From contig VWZS01008810.1 in the NCBI GenBank assembly GCA_013397075.1, positions 620,001 through 684,000 of the forward strand: DNA of 64,000 bases, given 5' to 3'. The notes under the pieces are model-generated. The model saw only the letters and a program-made list of their open reading frames with translations. It searched no databases and was not told where the DNA came from. The translations under genes were made by a program, and so were the position numbers. Below are positions 12,773 to 25,600 of the stretch, one piece after another (position 1 is the stretch's first letter; every line of letters begins with the position of its first letter). Source of the DNA: Rhabdornis inornatus (Eukaryota; Chordata; Aves; Passeriformes; Rhabdornithidae).

Positions 12773-15700
12773 AAATGCTTATATGCCACTGTATAAATTC
12801 TGGGGAGGGATGACGGTACAGAAACAGATATAAATGCTTAGTGTAACCACAGAGACAGCTCTTGGCAGCTCCTTTTTAAGCTACAAACTAATCCAAATTA
12901 TGTGTCTGAGATAATCAGCACTATTTGCTGCTATGCCATCTATCTGCTGCCAATACATCACAGTCTGTGGAAAGGAACTGAGACTAACAACCTGACACAC
13001 AAGTTTAGCCTGTTTCATAGACCTTCAAGCATTTAGACATAGCCTGTGAAGATGAGAAGCATGAAGGCACTGGCTATGAGATTGTCCACGTAGCCTTAGT
13101 GTGGTTCTTCATGTGTGTGTTGTATGGTACAATCTCTACATACATGCTCATTCCATCCCTGTCTAATGCCACTCACAAGACGGGCATGTTCAAGAGTTGC
13201 TCTTTTCCACACATGTTCCATCACAAACCCAAAGTTTCACAATAAATAAAATGGCAGATTGTAAGGATGACCTGGAAGGCAGCAGAACCCATGAAATAGA
13301 GCACTGGGACAGTGTTTATACTTCCAGGTTTGCCAGCACCATGGTGGCTTACTTCCAGCAAGATGCTGAGCATCCTCATCCCCCATTTCCCCATTCATAA
13401 CATATGCAGAATAATATCAGCTTTCTTGGTAAAGTATTTGATTAGATATAGCAGTGAAAAAGGATATGCAATAGGCAGGCATGTCTTTTGAGAGACAGGG
13501 GTTTCACACCTCACACAATCCTCTCTTCTCAGTGGAAAGACTGAAAAAACTCTACACCTCTCAGTTTAAAAAAATCTAAACATTCCTAATCCAGGATCAC
13601 ACCTGGAACTATTTATTACCTAGATCTGATCCTGTGATGGGATTAGTTCAGCCTCAGTGTTACAGTAACTCCACTGTGGTTTCACTTGTAAGAGGGAATA
13701 AAAATACATACTTCTGGAGTTATGTTTCATATTAGATGGTGAACATATTTGTATGAGCCCTCATTTTCCCATTCAGCTTCAGAGGATCCCATTACAGAGT
13801 TTAGTATGGTTATTTTCTACTTCTGCATTGGGTCAAGCATTCCCCAGGGTACGCTTCTAATTCATGGTCTTCTACGTTATTATTACCCTTTTGACCTGAA
13901 TGATTAGCCAAAGTTTGAGGCCCTGAGGGCTGTTTCTATTAGGAGGAGAAAATTATGAAGTCAAGCATCTTTTAGGCATATCTAGTTAAAAAAACACCTC
14001 CAAAATCACCCACCCCCAATTTCACTCCTGTTTCCTTCAATGCAGGAGATATACAACAACAACAAAAAAATCCTTGCCTACCCTTTTTGAAGCCTTTTCA
14101 ACCAGCACTGAGACCTTTGTAGGACTGCCAGAGTGATTATCTAATTCTTTCTTATTTTCAAATTCTCTTCCTCCTTTGAGTCTTCTGGTATGCTTTTTCT
14201 CCTGTTTTTTTTCTTTCTTTTGATTTCACCCTACTCTTCCAGACTTTCCACTGAAATTAATTTAATATCCTGTCATACCCTCCTCCCCTTAATTCAAGTG
14301 CCTGAGCATCCTCACTTATGCTTTTTTTTGGGGGAGGTGAAATGTGCTAGAGTTTAGGGTGGAGGCTGCTACTGTTTGAGCTGCTGCTAGCATGAACTTA
14401 CCTGTTCCTTAGGGGAAGGATTCACCAAGTTCCATGGTACTTTACAAGTTCACATTTCTGGAATGCTGGGAGACCCTTCTGATTTGCTTACATACCGCAC
14501 TCATCTGGCTCCAGAGTCTGCAGCCAAACCAACACTTCTGCTGGTTGTACCAGAGCAGTGAGTGATGGCAGCAGTCCCGTCCTCCCCCAGTCTCCTCTCC
14601 CTCACTGCTTGTAGGATAAACAGCTGTGATAGCTCAAAGGATAGCTGGTAGAGGGTCAGGAATGAGAAGTCAGGAGTGGGGGAACAGCAGGACAGTGCTT
14701 TTGGCACTGGTGTCAGCACACCTCGCTTGGAGCATTCATCAAACCAGCCTCATCCATTGAAATCTCCCTGAGACCCGAACAAGCAGAAATGCTTGTAGAG
14801 TGGATGCCAGTAGCTGCCAGTTCTAATCTCAGAATTGTATGGATTTTTAAGTTTTTAAATTATGGCAGTTATGTCGAGTAGCATAAGTGTCTCAGTGCTT
14901 TCTACCTGTCATATTTAAATATCTCTCCAAAATGTATTAAAGAACATAACAGAAAACATGCTCATGAGGAGTTCTAACTGACACAAGGGGGTTTTGGTAT
15001 TTCATAGCCCTAACACCTGAAACATTTCAAAATTTTAAGAATGTAGGAACCTCCAAGAGACCACTGTGAAAGGTAAGTGCAATTTACAGTGACCTGCCCA
15101 ACATTCACAATGACAGTTGTGGCACAGCACCCACATCCTCACCTCCTGACCCATCTGAACCCAGTGCTTTTTCACAATGGGAGTCCAACTGTTATCTTGG
15201 GGATAGAAGGGGAAAACCTTGTGTGAGTAAGCTGTAAAAATAGCTGTAGAGAAGCACATCAGAGAATGCCTTGCTATTACTTCCTCTTGCAGATGCACAT
15301 TTTCAAATAAAACTCCAGCACCAGTTCTTGAGGCAATACACACAGCATCCTCTACCCTGTCCAAGCAGTTGTGCTATACCTATAACCCCAATCTAATAAC
15401 ACAAATATTAAAGCGGAAAAAGCTTGCATAAAATCTATATTACCACATTAATCTCAAAAGGACATTTGGCTAATATAAAATTCAACATCATCTTCATTGA
15501 TGGTTCAGGGAAATAAAGTTGTAATAAATTGCCGCAAGGCAAAGTACTAATGATTGAATGAGGCTATGCAATTAAGATGTAAGTTTTTTAATCACCTTTG
15601 AGGTTAAACATAGAAGAATTATGAGTAAAAGGGCAATTAAATTCCAGAACTTTCAATCTCAGGTCTCCTCATCAAAGATTCAGTTACCTAAATTGTTTTC

Positions 15701-16523
15701 CACTATTTCAGAGGAAGAGCTGGGTGTAACAATATTTCATGCCCCACAAGAGGAAGTAAAGAATACTCTTTCAAACAAAAGCATTACCAGGCTATCAAAA
15801 TCTTAACAAAGAAAAATAAACTAATCAAGATTGATCTCTAGGGCTCTCAAGTTCCTGAATTCCTAAATGTTAACATTAGGTTATAAAAGGGAAAAGTAGT
15901 GCAAAATGTAGCCATTATCATCTTCATATCACATCCTCAAGTAATATATATCTTAATGAAATGTGAGCTGCATGAGCAGTGCATTTGATATTTCTGTATA
16001 TGTAACTTTTTATATAATTTCACATGCTCTGTTTAAAAATACTTTCCTTCTGAAATGGTTTAAGATTTATTTTTGAAGAGAAAAATGGATTCACTTATGC
16101 TCTGATCCTGCAGATGCTTATATATCTGACTGTCTTTTAGTAAAACTGTTCAAATGTAAGTGTACTCAAGATTGTCAAGCCAATTTAAGTTTTCTTCAAT
16201 GGACACATGACAAATCCTTATACTTGGTGACTGAAAAATTAACTGCAATCTACAGTTATTTATGAAAGTTATACCAACATGCTATGCGTAGTATTGAAAA
16301 TAGTAACCTTTTTCTACATTTCCAAGCAATGTCAAGATGGAGCAATTTAACAACCTGACTTGTTTTGTGAGGTTCTGTGCCCCTATTTCTAACGAAAAGA
16401 GGTTTCTCACCCAAGATCAGTAATATTTCTATTACTGCACTGTAAGATTTAAACTACTATATTTTCATAATATAAACAAATAAAGACCATATGCAATTTC
16501 CCTTGGGCAGAATGAAAAAGGGA
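12773..16523. other. Intron with one MIR-like remnant, otherwise nothing recognised
   Basis: Unique AT-rich DNA. The open frames at 13197, 14501 and 15035 match no family I know. The last of these overlaps the MIR-like remnant described separately. Confidence 0.5.
15085..15180 (+). repeat. Possible MIR-type (CORE-SINE) remnant
   Basis: The string TGACCTGCCCAAC, then TGGCACAGCA, then TGAACCCAGTGC, in this order and spacing, resembles the MIR tail (a 'tgacttgcccaaggtcacacagc', 'gtggcagagc', 'gaacccaggt'-like series). It is very diverged; the call rests on order and spacing, not on a continuous match. Confidence 0.45.
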
Positions 16524-16677
16524 GAAAAGAAAAGAAAAGAAAAGAAAAGAAAAGAAAAGAAAAGAAAAGAAAAGAAAAGAAAAGAAAAGAAAAGAAAAGA
16601 AAAGAAAAGAAAAGAAAAGAAAAGAAAAGAAAAGAAAAGAAAAGAAAAGAAAAGAAAAGAAAAGAAAAGAAAAGAAG
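16524..16677. repeat. Pure (AAAAG)n microsatellite, about 31 units
   Basis: Some 154 bp of uninterrupted GAAAA/AAAAG pentanucleotide, purine-only on the + strand. It explains the open frames on both strands at 16449-16745, which translate to KRKEK or FSFLF repeats and are not genes. In the STAU2 transcript (minus strand) it would be read as (CTTTT)n. Purity suggests a young, unstable array. Confidence 0.98.
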
Positions 16678-19600
16678 CACATTTGACAGATGCTAGTCAC
16701 TTACTACATGTTAAGCTGTTAGAAGGCGTATCTATTTCAAAATAACTAAATAGATTCAAAATTCACACCAGTTTGTTGCAAGAACTCACTGTTTTTATTT
16801 TAGACTAGGAATGTGTTATTTTGCTCTAACTTAAAATAGCCATACACAATCCTGCTTTAAAAAATACCACACTGAAAAATGTTCCCTTAAGATACACATG
16901 ACAAAACTGGCTCTCTTAGTGATTGAAGTGAAACCAAAGAATCCCTAATTAAAAACTTATCTTCAAAGTGGACAGAAGAGTTTAGGAAGATGGGAGGAAA
17001 AGAAGTAAATTAAAATGTGGTGCTTTTTACCTTATGTGTGTCTTTATCTTCTCTGCATTTACACCTCTAACCCTGTAGCAACAATCACAGCTGTACTGTA
17101 CAAGTTTCATTGTCTGTGCATTGGTTTGAGTAATTATTGTTATTTACTACTGCCATTTTCATCAGGTAAAAAGCCAGTTCTCTGACTTTCAATAAACTTA
17201 CAAGTCTCTTCTCAGAGCTGTTTACAACAGTCTTTCCAGCTTAACGTTTCTGAGATATGTAGGCAGCTTTCCTGACACATGGAAAAGAGTGCGAATTACT
17301 GGAGTATTCAGCATCATAAAACACAGTCACTGATATAAAAGCTGAAAATGTGCATACCAGCTTTTTATTGTGCGTTTACAGCCCAATTCAAGTTTATGAA
17401 TAAAGTCTCATTAAAAGTTGAATTATTGCATACTGGGTACGCTGGCATTATAATAACACTAAACCAAAAAACCAGAATCAATTTAATTTCTCTTGGCTCT
17501 GTGAAATAGAGCTTCTCTCTGTACATCTGTAATTTTAAAAAATTCCTCCTGCTTCTACAACAACCTTCTGCTAATTTTCTTCAATTTTCTGCTCCACTAA
17601 CTTAAAAGTCATTTCCTTAAGAAAACAGATGACAGACAACCTGAGTGACTGATTATATTGTGCCATCACTTTGTTTTTTTTCTGAGGCCTTGGTTTAAGA
17701 GGATGGATGTTAGTGTAAATGACAGAAAGGGGAGCTTCGCATAGGATTTCACTTCTGTTCAAAGACAAGCTAATGCAGCCTCACTGAGGTGCAATCAACT
17801 TGACAAATGGATGCTGTGCAGCCCTGTGCCTCCCACTGAAACCTGAGAGTCTGATTTACACAATATTCCCCCTGTAAACGGAGGGAAGCCCAAATTCCAA
17901 TCAGACTTAACGCTGCTCGGCTGTATAATGGGTTGATCTGATAATTCCTCCCATATAATGAAATCTGATAATAGTGGGAAAAAATACATCAGAGAGAATG
18001 GAATACATTAATGAACTTGTAAAAATACACTTAAGTCTTAACAGATTTAATAAACAGAGGAAGGATGGCTCAAACCGGGAGTCTTCATATGTGGTCAGCA
18101 GTTCTCGGGTTTAACAATGAAGCTGACTGAAAATACAGAGTTTCTATTTACAATTGACTACATTCACCACACCTTTTTTCAGATGGCCAGGAAATGAAAA
18201 AAAAAAAAGCATTTAAATATCAAAGTAAGCTTTGTAATATGTTTACATGTCTTGCCTTGTTCTGTTTCCCCTTCAAACTAAACTAATTCTGTGATACAAG
18301 CTGTTTTCTCAGGGAAATGTGAGTCAGATAGAAATGTTTTCCTACACGAAAAGCAGTGTTTCATTTACTGACTGGAAAGAATAGGAAACATTTGTTTTTA
18401 GACTTTTAAGATTTTTTTGAATTGAAAAACAAAGACAATTCCATTTCAAAACACTTTTCACACAAGTTCGACAGCTGGCACAAAAATTAACTGAATGTTT
18501 ACATAGAAAAATGTGACAGAAATGTCTATTAAAATCAGTACTTTTTCTGTATCATAATAAACTACTCGGGATGTCATTGTTCTCTACAAATAAATATTTT
18601 GCCTTAGCAGCTACAATTGCGACCAGAAGCTGTTCTCACACATCTAGAAGTTGAGTAGTGCAAGATTTTTAGGGTTTTATTTACTTTGCTGTTGTCACAA
18701 ATAAAAGAAAAAGAGAAAAAAAACTTATGCAAACATTTCACGCTGAAGTGAATGGATTTCAACAGCTGCTGATTTGGTGACATCGAGAACCCCAGTGGAG
18801 ATGTCCTGCTGAATTAACGTCTTGGAAATGTTAAAAAGAAACTTCAAACAGCCCTTGTTTAGCAGGCGGTCGAGGCTCGCTCTCGGTGGGGATCATGTGA
18901 AGACTAGCAGAGCAGTCACTCAGTCATGAATCAGACTTGTCAATAGTTGCCTATTTTCTCAACAGGTGTCTCAATCACAAGCCATAATCCTCCCCCCATA
19001 GGCTTCTGTTTAGCAGAAATGGCTCTGGCACAGGACGCTGCTTTTCCTTATATGAGACATATATTGACTTCTTACTTAGCAGCTCCCCCCTCCAACCTTT
19101 GCTGAGCTTTTTGCTTGGTATAAACACATCTCTCTCGTCTGTGTGAGCCAGCAGGTAAAGAACCAGGACTGTAGCATAGGAGTGAGGAAGCTTTTAATCC
19201 TTTGTTATTGCTGAAGATGAGCATGGCAAACACCAAACCATCACTCGCTGTTTGGTCAGATAATTATGAAGTGCTGTTATGTTGAGGTACCCTCTGTGAA
19301 TCCCTCTGCAATAATGCACCTGGTACTCAGACAGAAAATGGCATCACTGACACAAAGTATCTTATGGTAGCTAAAATTGTGGGGAAATGCTTCATAATAA
19401 TTAAAAAAACAAAAAAAAAATTAAAGTTTAAATTAAAAACCCAGGAAGCCACTTTCAAGTAGGTATTTTTAATATAACTAACTTTCAATCATTACACTTC
19501 ACAGTAATTTTTGTAATTAAATTAATTTTCTTAAGTTTTGAAATAATCTTTTTCTAGGATGATTTTCCTTTTATAGGACACGTACATTTGGGCAACTACA

Positions 19601-22600
19601 GAAGTAAATGAAGTCCTATGGGTCCCAGATGTCAGAATCCGGAACAAATGCAAGCACTCACAGAAAAATTTTAATTAAATACAGTTTTTACCCTATTAAA
19701 AAGTGTTTATATCTATACTTACCCCTATGCTCTTTGAGTCACCTCAGTATTAACCAAAATAACAAAGATTTAAAGAAACTTTGCTTGGCTTTTCTATCAA
19801 AAAGCAACAAACCAGTAAATATTCTATAACTCATCTTAAGCTTGCACAGATCATATAATTTCTAATATATCACCAAACTACTCTGGGCTTCCTATCACTA
19901 CCTTTGTTTTCCAATTTTACCTATTATACGTGCACAAAATGCTGATGAGCTAAAGCAATTTTCTGTATTTCTATGCCAGTCTCTTCCTGTATCAATGGAA
20001 AAAGTGTGCTTGCAAAATAATGTGGGCTGGTTAGTAGCAGCATGCTTCACTTTTATAGTAACAGCTCATGTAGAAACTACAGCTTCTACATGACTTGAAA
20101 ATTAAACATAAAAGAAGATTTACAAAAAAATATATCAGGTTTATGTAATGTTTTGAGATCATAAGCTCCCTTGTATCAGACTTTACTAAACTGTTCCATA
20201 AGGAAGGTAAACTCTCCAACTGTAAGACTGTATACAACTTAATAATTTTCAAATATCTTTGAAATGCATGTCAAATGAAGTTAGACAGTAAAACTGCTGT
20301 AGTTTGATCATTCCAGCTATCTGTCAAAATTCTTCCACATTGTTGGATAACATGAAAGTGCAGCACCAGTTTCTGTCACCCTCAATTTAAAAACTTTTGA
20401 TATACTACCTCTGACCATGGAGTTGTTTAAATACTATCTCTAACATCAGTAAACTGCATGTACCACCTGCACCATGACTTGAATTACTGAAACACAACAC
20501 TACACAATTAAGGAGATCTTCTCAGATTTCAGCAAAAAAACCACTGTACTGGAGAAATTTATAGAAAAGGAAAATATTTAAAATGTATTTCAAATGTGAA
20601 ATATAATTTGATTGTGCATGTGATGTGTACTTCATACTGCAAACATCACAGTGACAAGGTATTTTAAGTATGTTGATAGAAACTTCTAGTCTGGGCCAGG
20701 TCTTGAAAATGCTATGTAAGTGAGTAACTTTACATACAAGTTGCTCCTGTGAATTAATTTTAACTACTCACACAAGTGCTTTGTAATGACATAGAAATTT
20801 TTGCAATTTCTATCATAATGAATATAAAATACATACACTACTTCCTATGTAGACAGACAGCATGTCAGTATATTCTTTTTTTTTTTTTTTTGCTCTGAGG
20901 AAATTTGGAAGAACTCTGTTCCTAATCATAGTCATAAGCCATAATTTTATCATATTCAACACTGTATAAGTATTTTGACATAGGACTGGATTAATAAATT
21001 GGTTTCGACATCCCTGCTCAGACAGATGCTGCTTCCTGCACATTTGTAGGAAAATTTGCATTTTTAAAGATTTCTTTTCTCTGAAATTTGTAACACTACA
21101 TAAGGATATTATGCAAAGAGTACGCTAGATGATTATTTAGAGAACACAAATACATTCTCTGTAAATGCAACCTTTAATGACATTACTTAGAAAACTTACT
21201 GAGCACTGATTGATTGATTCTGAATGGGACCCCAGCCTCATACAAACCACATTCATCAAAAGCATCCTAATCATACCACCATGTTAACATTTTGAACTTT
21301 ACTTTTAGTACTTAAGGAATGGAATTCATGAAATAATCAAATTTAGGCAAAATTGACTCTTATTTTTCATTTATAAAGACCTACTTTCAACACAGATAAG
21401 ACATTCTTGCTGTAGTCTCTGATTTATCTCAAGCAAAGAGTAAGAATTTGTAAAACGGGAATAAACCCCTAAGGTTGACATGTAAGCACTGTAAAATGGA
21501 ACTTGCAATGGGTAATCCACAATGATGCAAGTTCCATCTCATCTAGATGCAGTCATTTATTCCAGCAAAACACAACATTAAAAAATTGGTATCAAAAGTA
21601 AGGCAAAGACTACAACAGCAAATGCTTAGGCACATGGTCAGAATGATATCAAGAAACAGGAAGGTGTTTTTACCAGTAGAGACAGCATAGATATACTAGA
21701 ACTTGATCACACTTAGCTCTAAGCTCTAAAGTTTAAAAGGTATATTGAAAGATCCGGTGTTTTCTGGAAAAACATTAGGCAAGGATGTAAAATCTTTCCT
21801 GTATTTCAAGACCAAAGAAGCTTAAGTTATTCTGTTTCTGAGACAAGATGTGGGTAACCTGACAGTGGACCTGCAATACCTACAATGAGAGAGATTTCCT
21901 GGGAGATGTCTTAAGAGTATTAAAGACAAAACCAAGATCTTGTATAAGGTAGAGGAAGATGAGATTAGAAGAAAGGTGCACAACTTCTCCCCAAAGCAGA
22001 AAGGAGTAAAAGCGATACTGAGATTTTTCTTTCTTCTGCCAGACAAGCAGTGGAATGGAAACTTAAGCTGCACACTCTGAAACACTGTCTTTAGCAAGTT
22101 TCCAGAGCCAATGCACTACATCAGTTACTCACAGCCCAATTCACAACCCGAAAATAATTCTGACTTCTTAATATAACAGAAACCAAAGCATGGCACCTGG
22201 TTATACCATTTTTAGCTAGCAACTTGGCTTGTTTACCTCCTAATTTCTAATTCAAATGGAGAATATGACTGCAAATGCAGAAGTTCATAACATACAGCCT
22301 AGAATCTTGTTCCATCTGATAAAGACCATCCCCCTAAAAACTGCATTTATGATCAAACCATCAGTCGAATACCATTCTTTGATACTCTGGGCTGCTGCTC
22401 TCTCATTTGTGAATGATTTGTGATCTGGAACGAGGGTTTAGGAGGGAAGGAGGAGGGAAGTAAGAGGCATTACTCAAAACAAGACACTGCCCTTCAAGAT
22501 ACAACCCAGCCACATATCTATTCTCAGGACAAGGGGCATGAATTCCTGTGATTTAAACAATGAGCCTTTACTTTTCTATTCTCACCACCTCTTATTTTAC

Positions 22601-25600
22601 AACTATGAACAAAATTTTCCCCATCAGTCACTTCTGTCCAGCTGGAGGCAATGAGCACACAAAGGCCAGCTACAATGTTTTGTAAAACAAAATAGAAAGA
22701 GCAAAAGGGAGTTCAAAATAAAAATTAGTCATTCTACTATAAAAATCATGAGACAGCTGGAAACTGCAGCTTTCACGCACCCTGGGCTTTAAAAAAATAA
22801 CTATGGGAACATGAGTTCTTAACATGACTGTGTTCAGAGATGTGGTGGTTTAGTCTCAAGCACTTAGAAAAGAGCCCAGCCAAAACAAAGATGGCTCCTA
22901 CACCCAGACAATGTAGCTGCATTTAGTATTTCACCTCAGATCAACCTCCACTCACACCAGTTGAACTTGCATTTTTGACTCTGTACCTTGCACAGACCAA
23001 TCATGTGGAAACCTAATGGAACACCTCATATGTAGACCTACATGAGTACAGAAATGTCTATAGGATCAGGACATTTGGCCAGAATTTCTTAAAGAACTAG
23101 TGTTTTAAAAGCTTTGTGTGCTCTTTTTTATGAATATTGTAGCATAAAGTATCTCAAATCAGAAGTCAGAATTAGAGGGTATATTTGAAACTTAGCCTTT
23201 AATTTTTCTCACAAGGCCTTGATTTATACTTTGGACTTTGGATCACAGTCTGTATTATTTTTAAAGCCTCATCATAAACCTCTAACTTTATTGAAACTGT
23301 TCAGATGAGTGCTACTACACTGTTACACATAGCACTGTCCTTAGACTGCTGAGGGAACACATCTTGCCTAAATAACTCAGCAAGTGATGATAACCTTTGA
23401 AACAACTTCTGGCAGGCTGTTAATCAGACTGCTTCATACTTTCTCATGCTTTCTTTCATTAAAAAAAGTCTTTCAGGCAAATAATATATTCTCTTTTTTG
23501 AATTTTACACATCACTTTAAAAAAAAGCTACTTTTTTACTTAATCAGAAGTCTCTGCTAGCTTTTAATCACTTTGCTTTTTTGTCTAAAGTTGAGAGCTT
23601 ATTGAAAAACAGCAGTTTACTCCTTATTGCTTTTCTCCCTGTCATGATCTGAAACTAGATGTCCCTTAAGATTTTCCACAATTTTATCAAGTTCTATCCT
23701 TCCTGTTTTTTCAACTGGTTTCAGTACAGTTCTCTTCACTCTGCTGCTTATTTTGTCACATTTCCCAAGTTTCACTATGACCCAGTGCTTGTTCTATTGC
23801 TGTATGTTCTGGAGGCTATTGAGATATGAAGCGCTCTTGCTATGTTATTCTAAAAGGCATATCTTGTACGCAGAAAATAATCTGCTTCTGAAGTCAACAT
23901 TTAGCTTGCTACTTTTCCTTCCAGATGATATAAAGCATAACTGTGACATTTTATTTGGTCATTGGCTTAATGCAAGTTATTTGGGGCTTTGACAGGTAAA
24001 TAAAATCCTGCTGTTTACTCATGACTTGCCAACACTGTTAGGATAGGAAGATGTATGTCTAAACACATTAAAACACAGATTCATAAGGCAGATGCAGTAT
24101 GACCAGTATGACCTAAAAAGTCAAAGTGTATACATATAAGTGTATATATATCTTAGAGCAGTCATTTCTCTAGATGAAGAACTAAGACATATTGCACTGA
24201 AAAGGATTGTGTCGACGGCTAAGTGTGAACATCCACTGCCACGTTGCCCAGCTGACTCTTTGAGAAGCTGCTTTGCTTCTAAAACTTGAGTCATGAACTT
24301 CCCTCAAAAGCAAAGTTACTTTCACCAAGCAGCTCCAGCCATATTAAAGTTATCAGTTTTTGATTTTCTCTTTCATATTTCACTACAACCCTGTTAAAAC
24401 ATTTATTATAGAGCAAAACTGAGAGTCCAAACAGTTTCTTTAAAAGTTTCTTTAAAATCCCAAATACTCTGCTGAATGTTGGTCTTGTACCACTTAACAC
24501 TCAGAAGCACTTTGACCCAAAGAGTGAACAAAACCATCAAAAATAGGAAGGATTTGGCCAAGATCTTTATTTTTCAGGACATTGTACATACTTCTTTTAT
24601 TCTGATTAAATGTTGCAGCAGAACAAATTCTTCGAGAAAATAGTAGGAACTTTGACTCCTTCCATTTACATTTGTTTCAGGTGTTACCTTTTCTAAATGC
24701 AAAATAATTTATTTAAAAGTATAACTTTCCCTTTTATATGAAAAGATAATATATATTGTCCAAAACACAATTTCCTTACACTCTACTAAACACAGACGGG
24801 GATGGCTAGAGGCTACAAATCTTTAGGTTCTCCACTGATGCATAAACTAAACAAAAAAGACAACCTTACTTGTTTCATAAAGCTTTATTAGAATAGGAAT
24901 CTTTGAAGACAAACACAAAAGATTCTAATATGTTTAGATTTTATAATGTAAACAACGAATTTAATGCATCACTAACAATATACAATACTCGCCATCTTGC
25001 AACATGAATGCAAGGAAGAAACTGATGTAATCTGTGAGATATTCCAAAATAATTAATTTGAGGAAAAAAAAAAAGAACTTTTATTGTGTAAACTCTCCTT
25101 GTTTGCCTTTTTTAAAAGGATTGGAAAACTGCAGCACTTGAACCTTTGTTAAATGAAGGTAACAAGCAATCTTTTGAACTGGCCTCTAAATTAAGAACAT
25201 GTAATTGCCTGAGAAAGGGTATTTGATCAAAAGGGTTTTAAGTGTTACTTATCAGGAGAGTTCCAAAAACCTTAAGATCCAGTTTATTTAAATAAGGGCC
25301 AAGAAACTTTCAAACGATCTTAAAGTAGTTTGACATGTCTAAATTTTGTCTTTGCCAGTATGTCAGACTTTCTTGCTAGTATTTTTTTCTGTAAGGGCAA
25401 ATGGGATTTTAAGCACTTCTGGATCAAGCCAATGTTTGATGCCTCCTTTTAATTTCCTTAACTCCCTCTCAAACCCACATCTTCTTGCTGAATTCTTTTG
25501 CAGCTTATAAAATTATGGCAAACATTCCTTTACCCTTTTCTTTCCTATTATTTTCCTCACAAGCATGGACAGACACATGATGACCAAAAAAATATTAAAA

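Noticed and set aside
16449..16745. Lys/Arg/Glu-rich and Phe/Ser/Leu-rich open frames
   Set aside because: Direct translation of the (AAAAG)n microsatellite.
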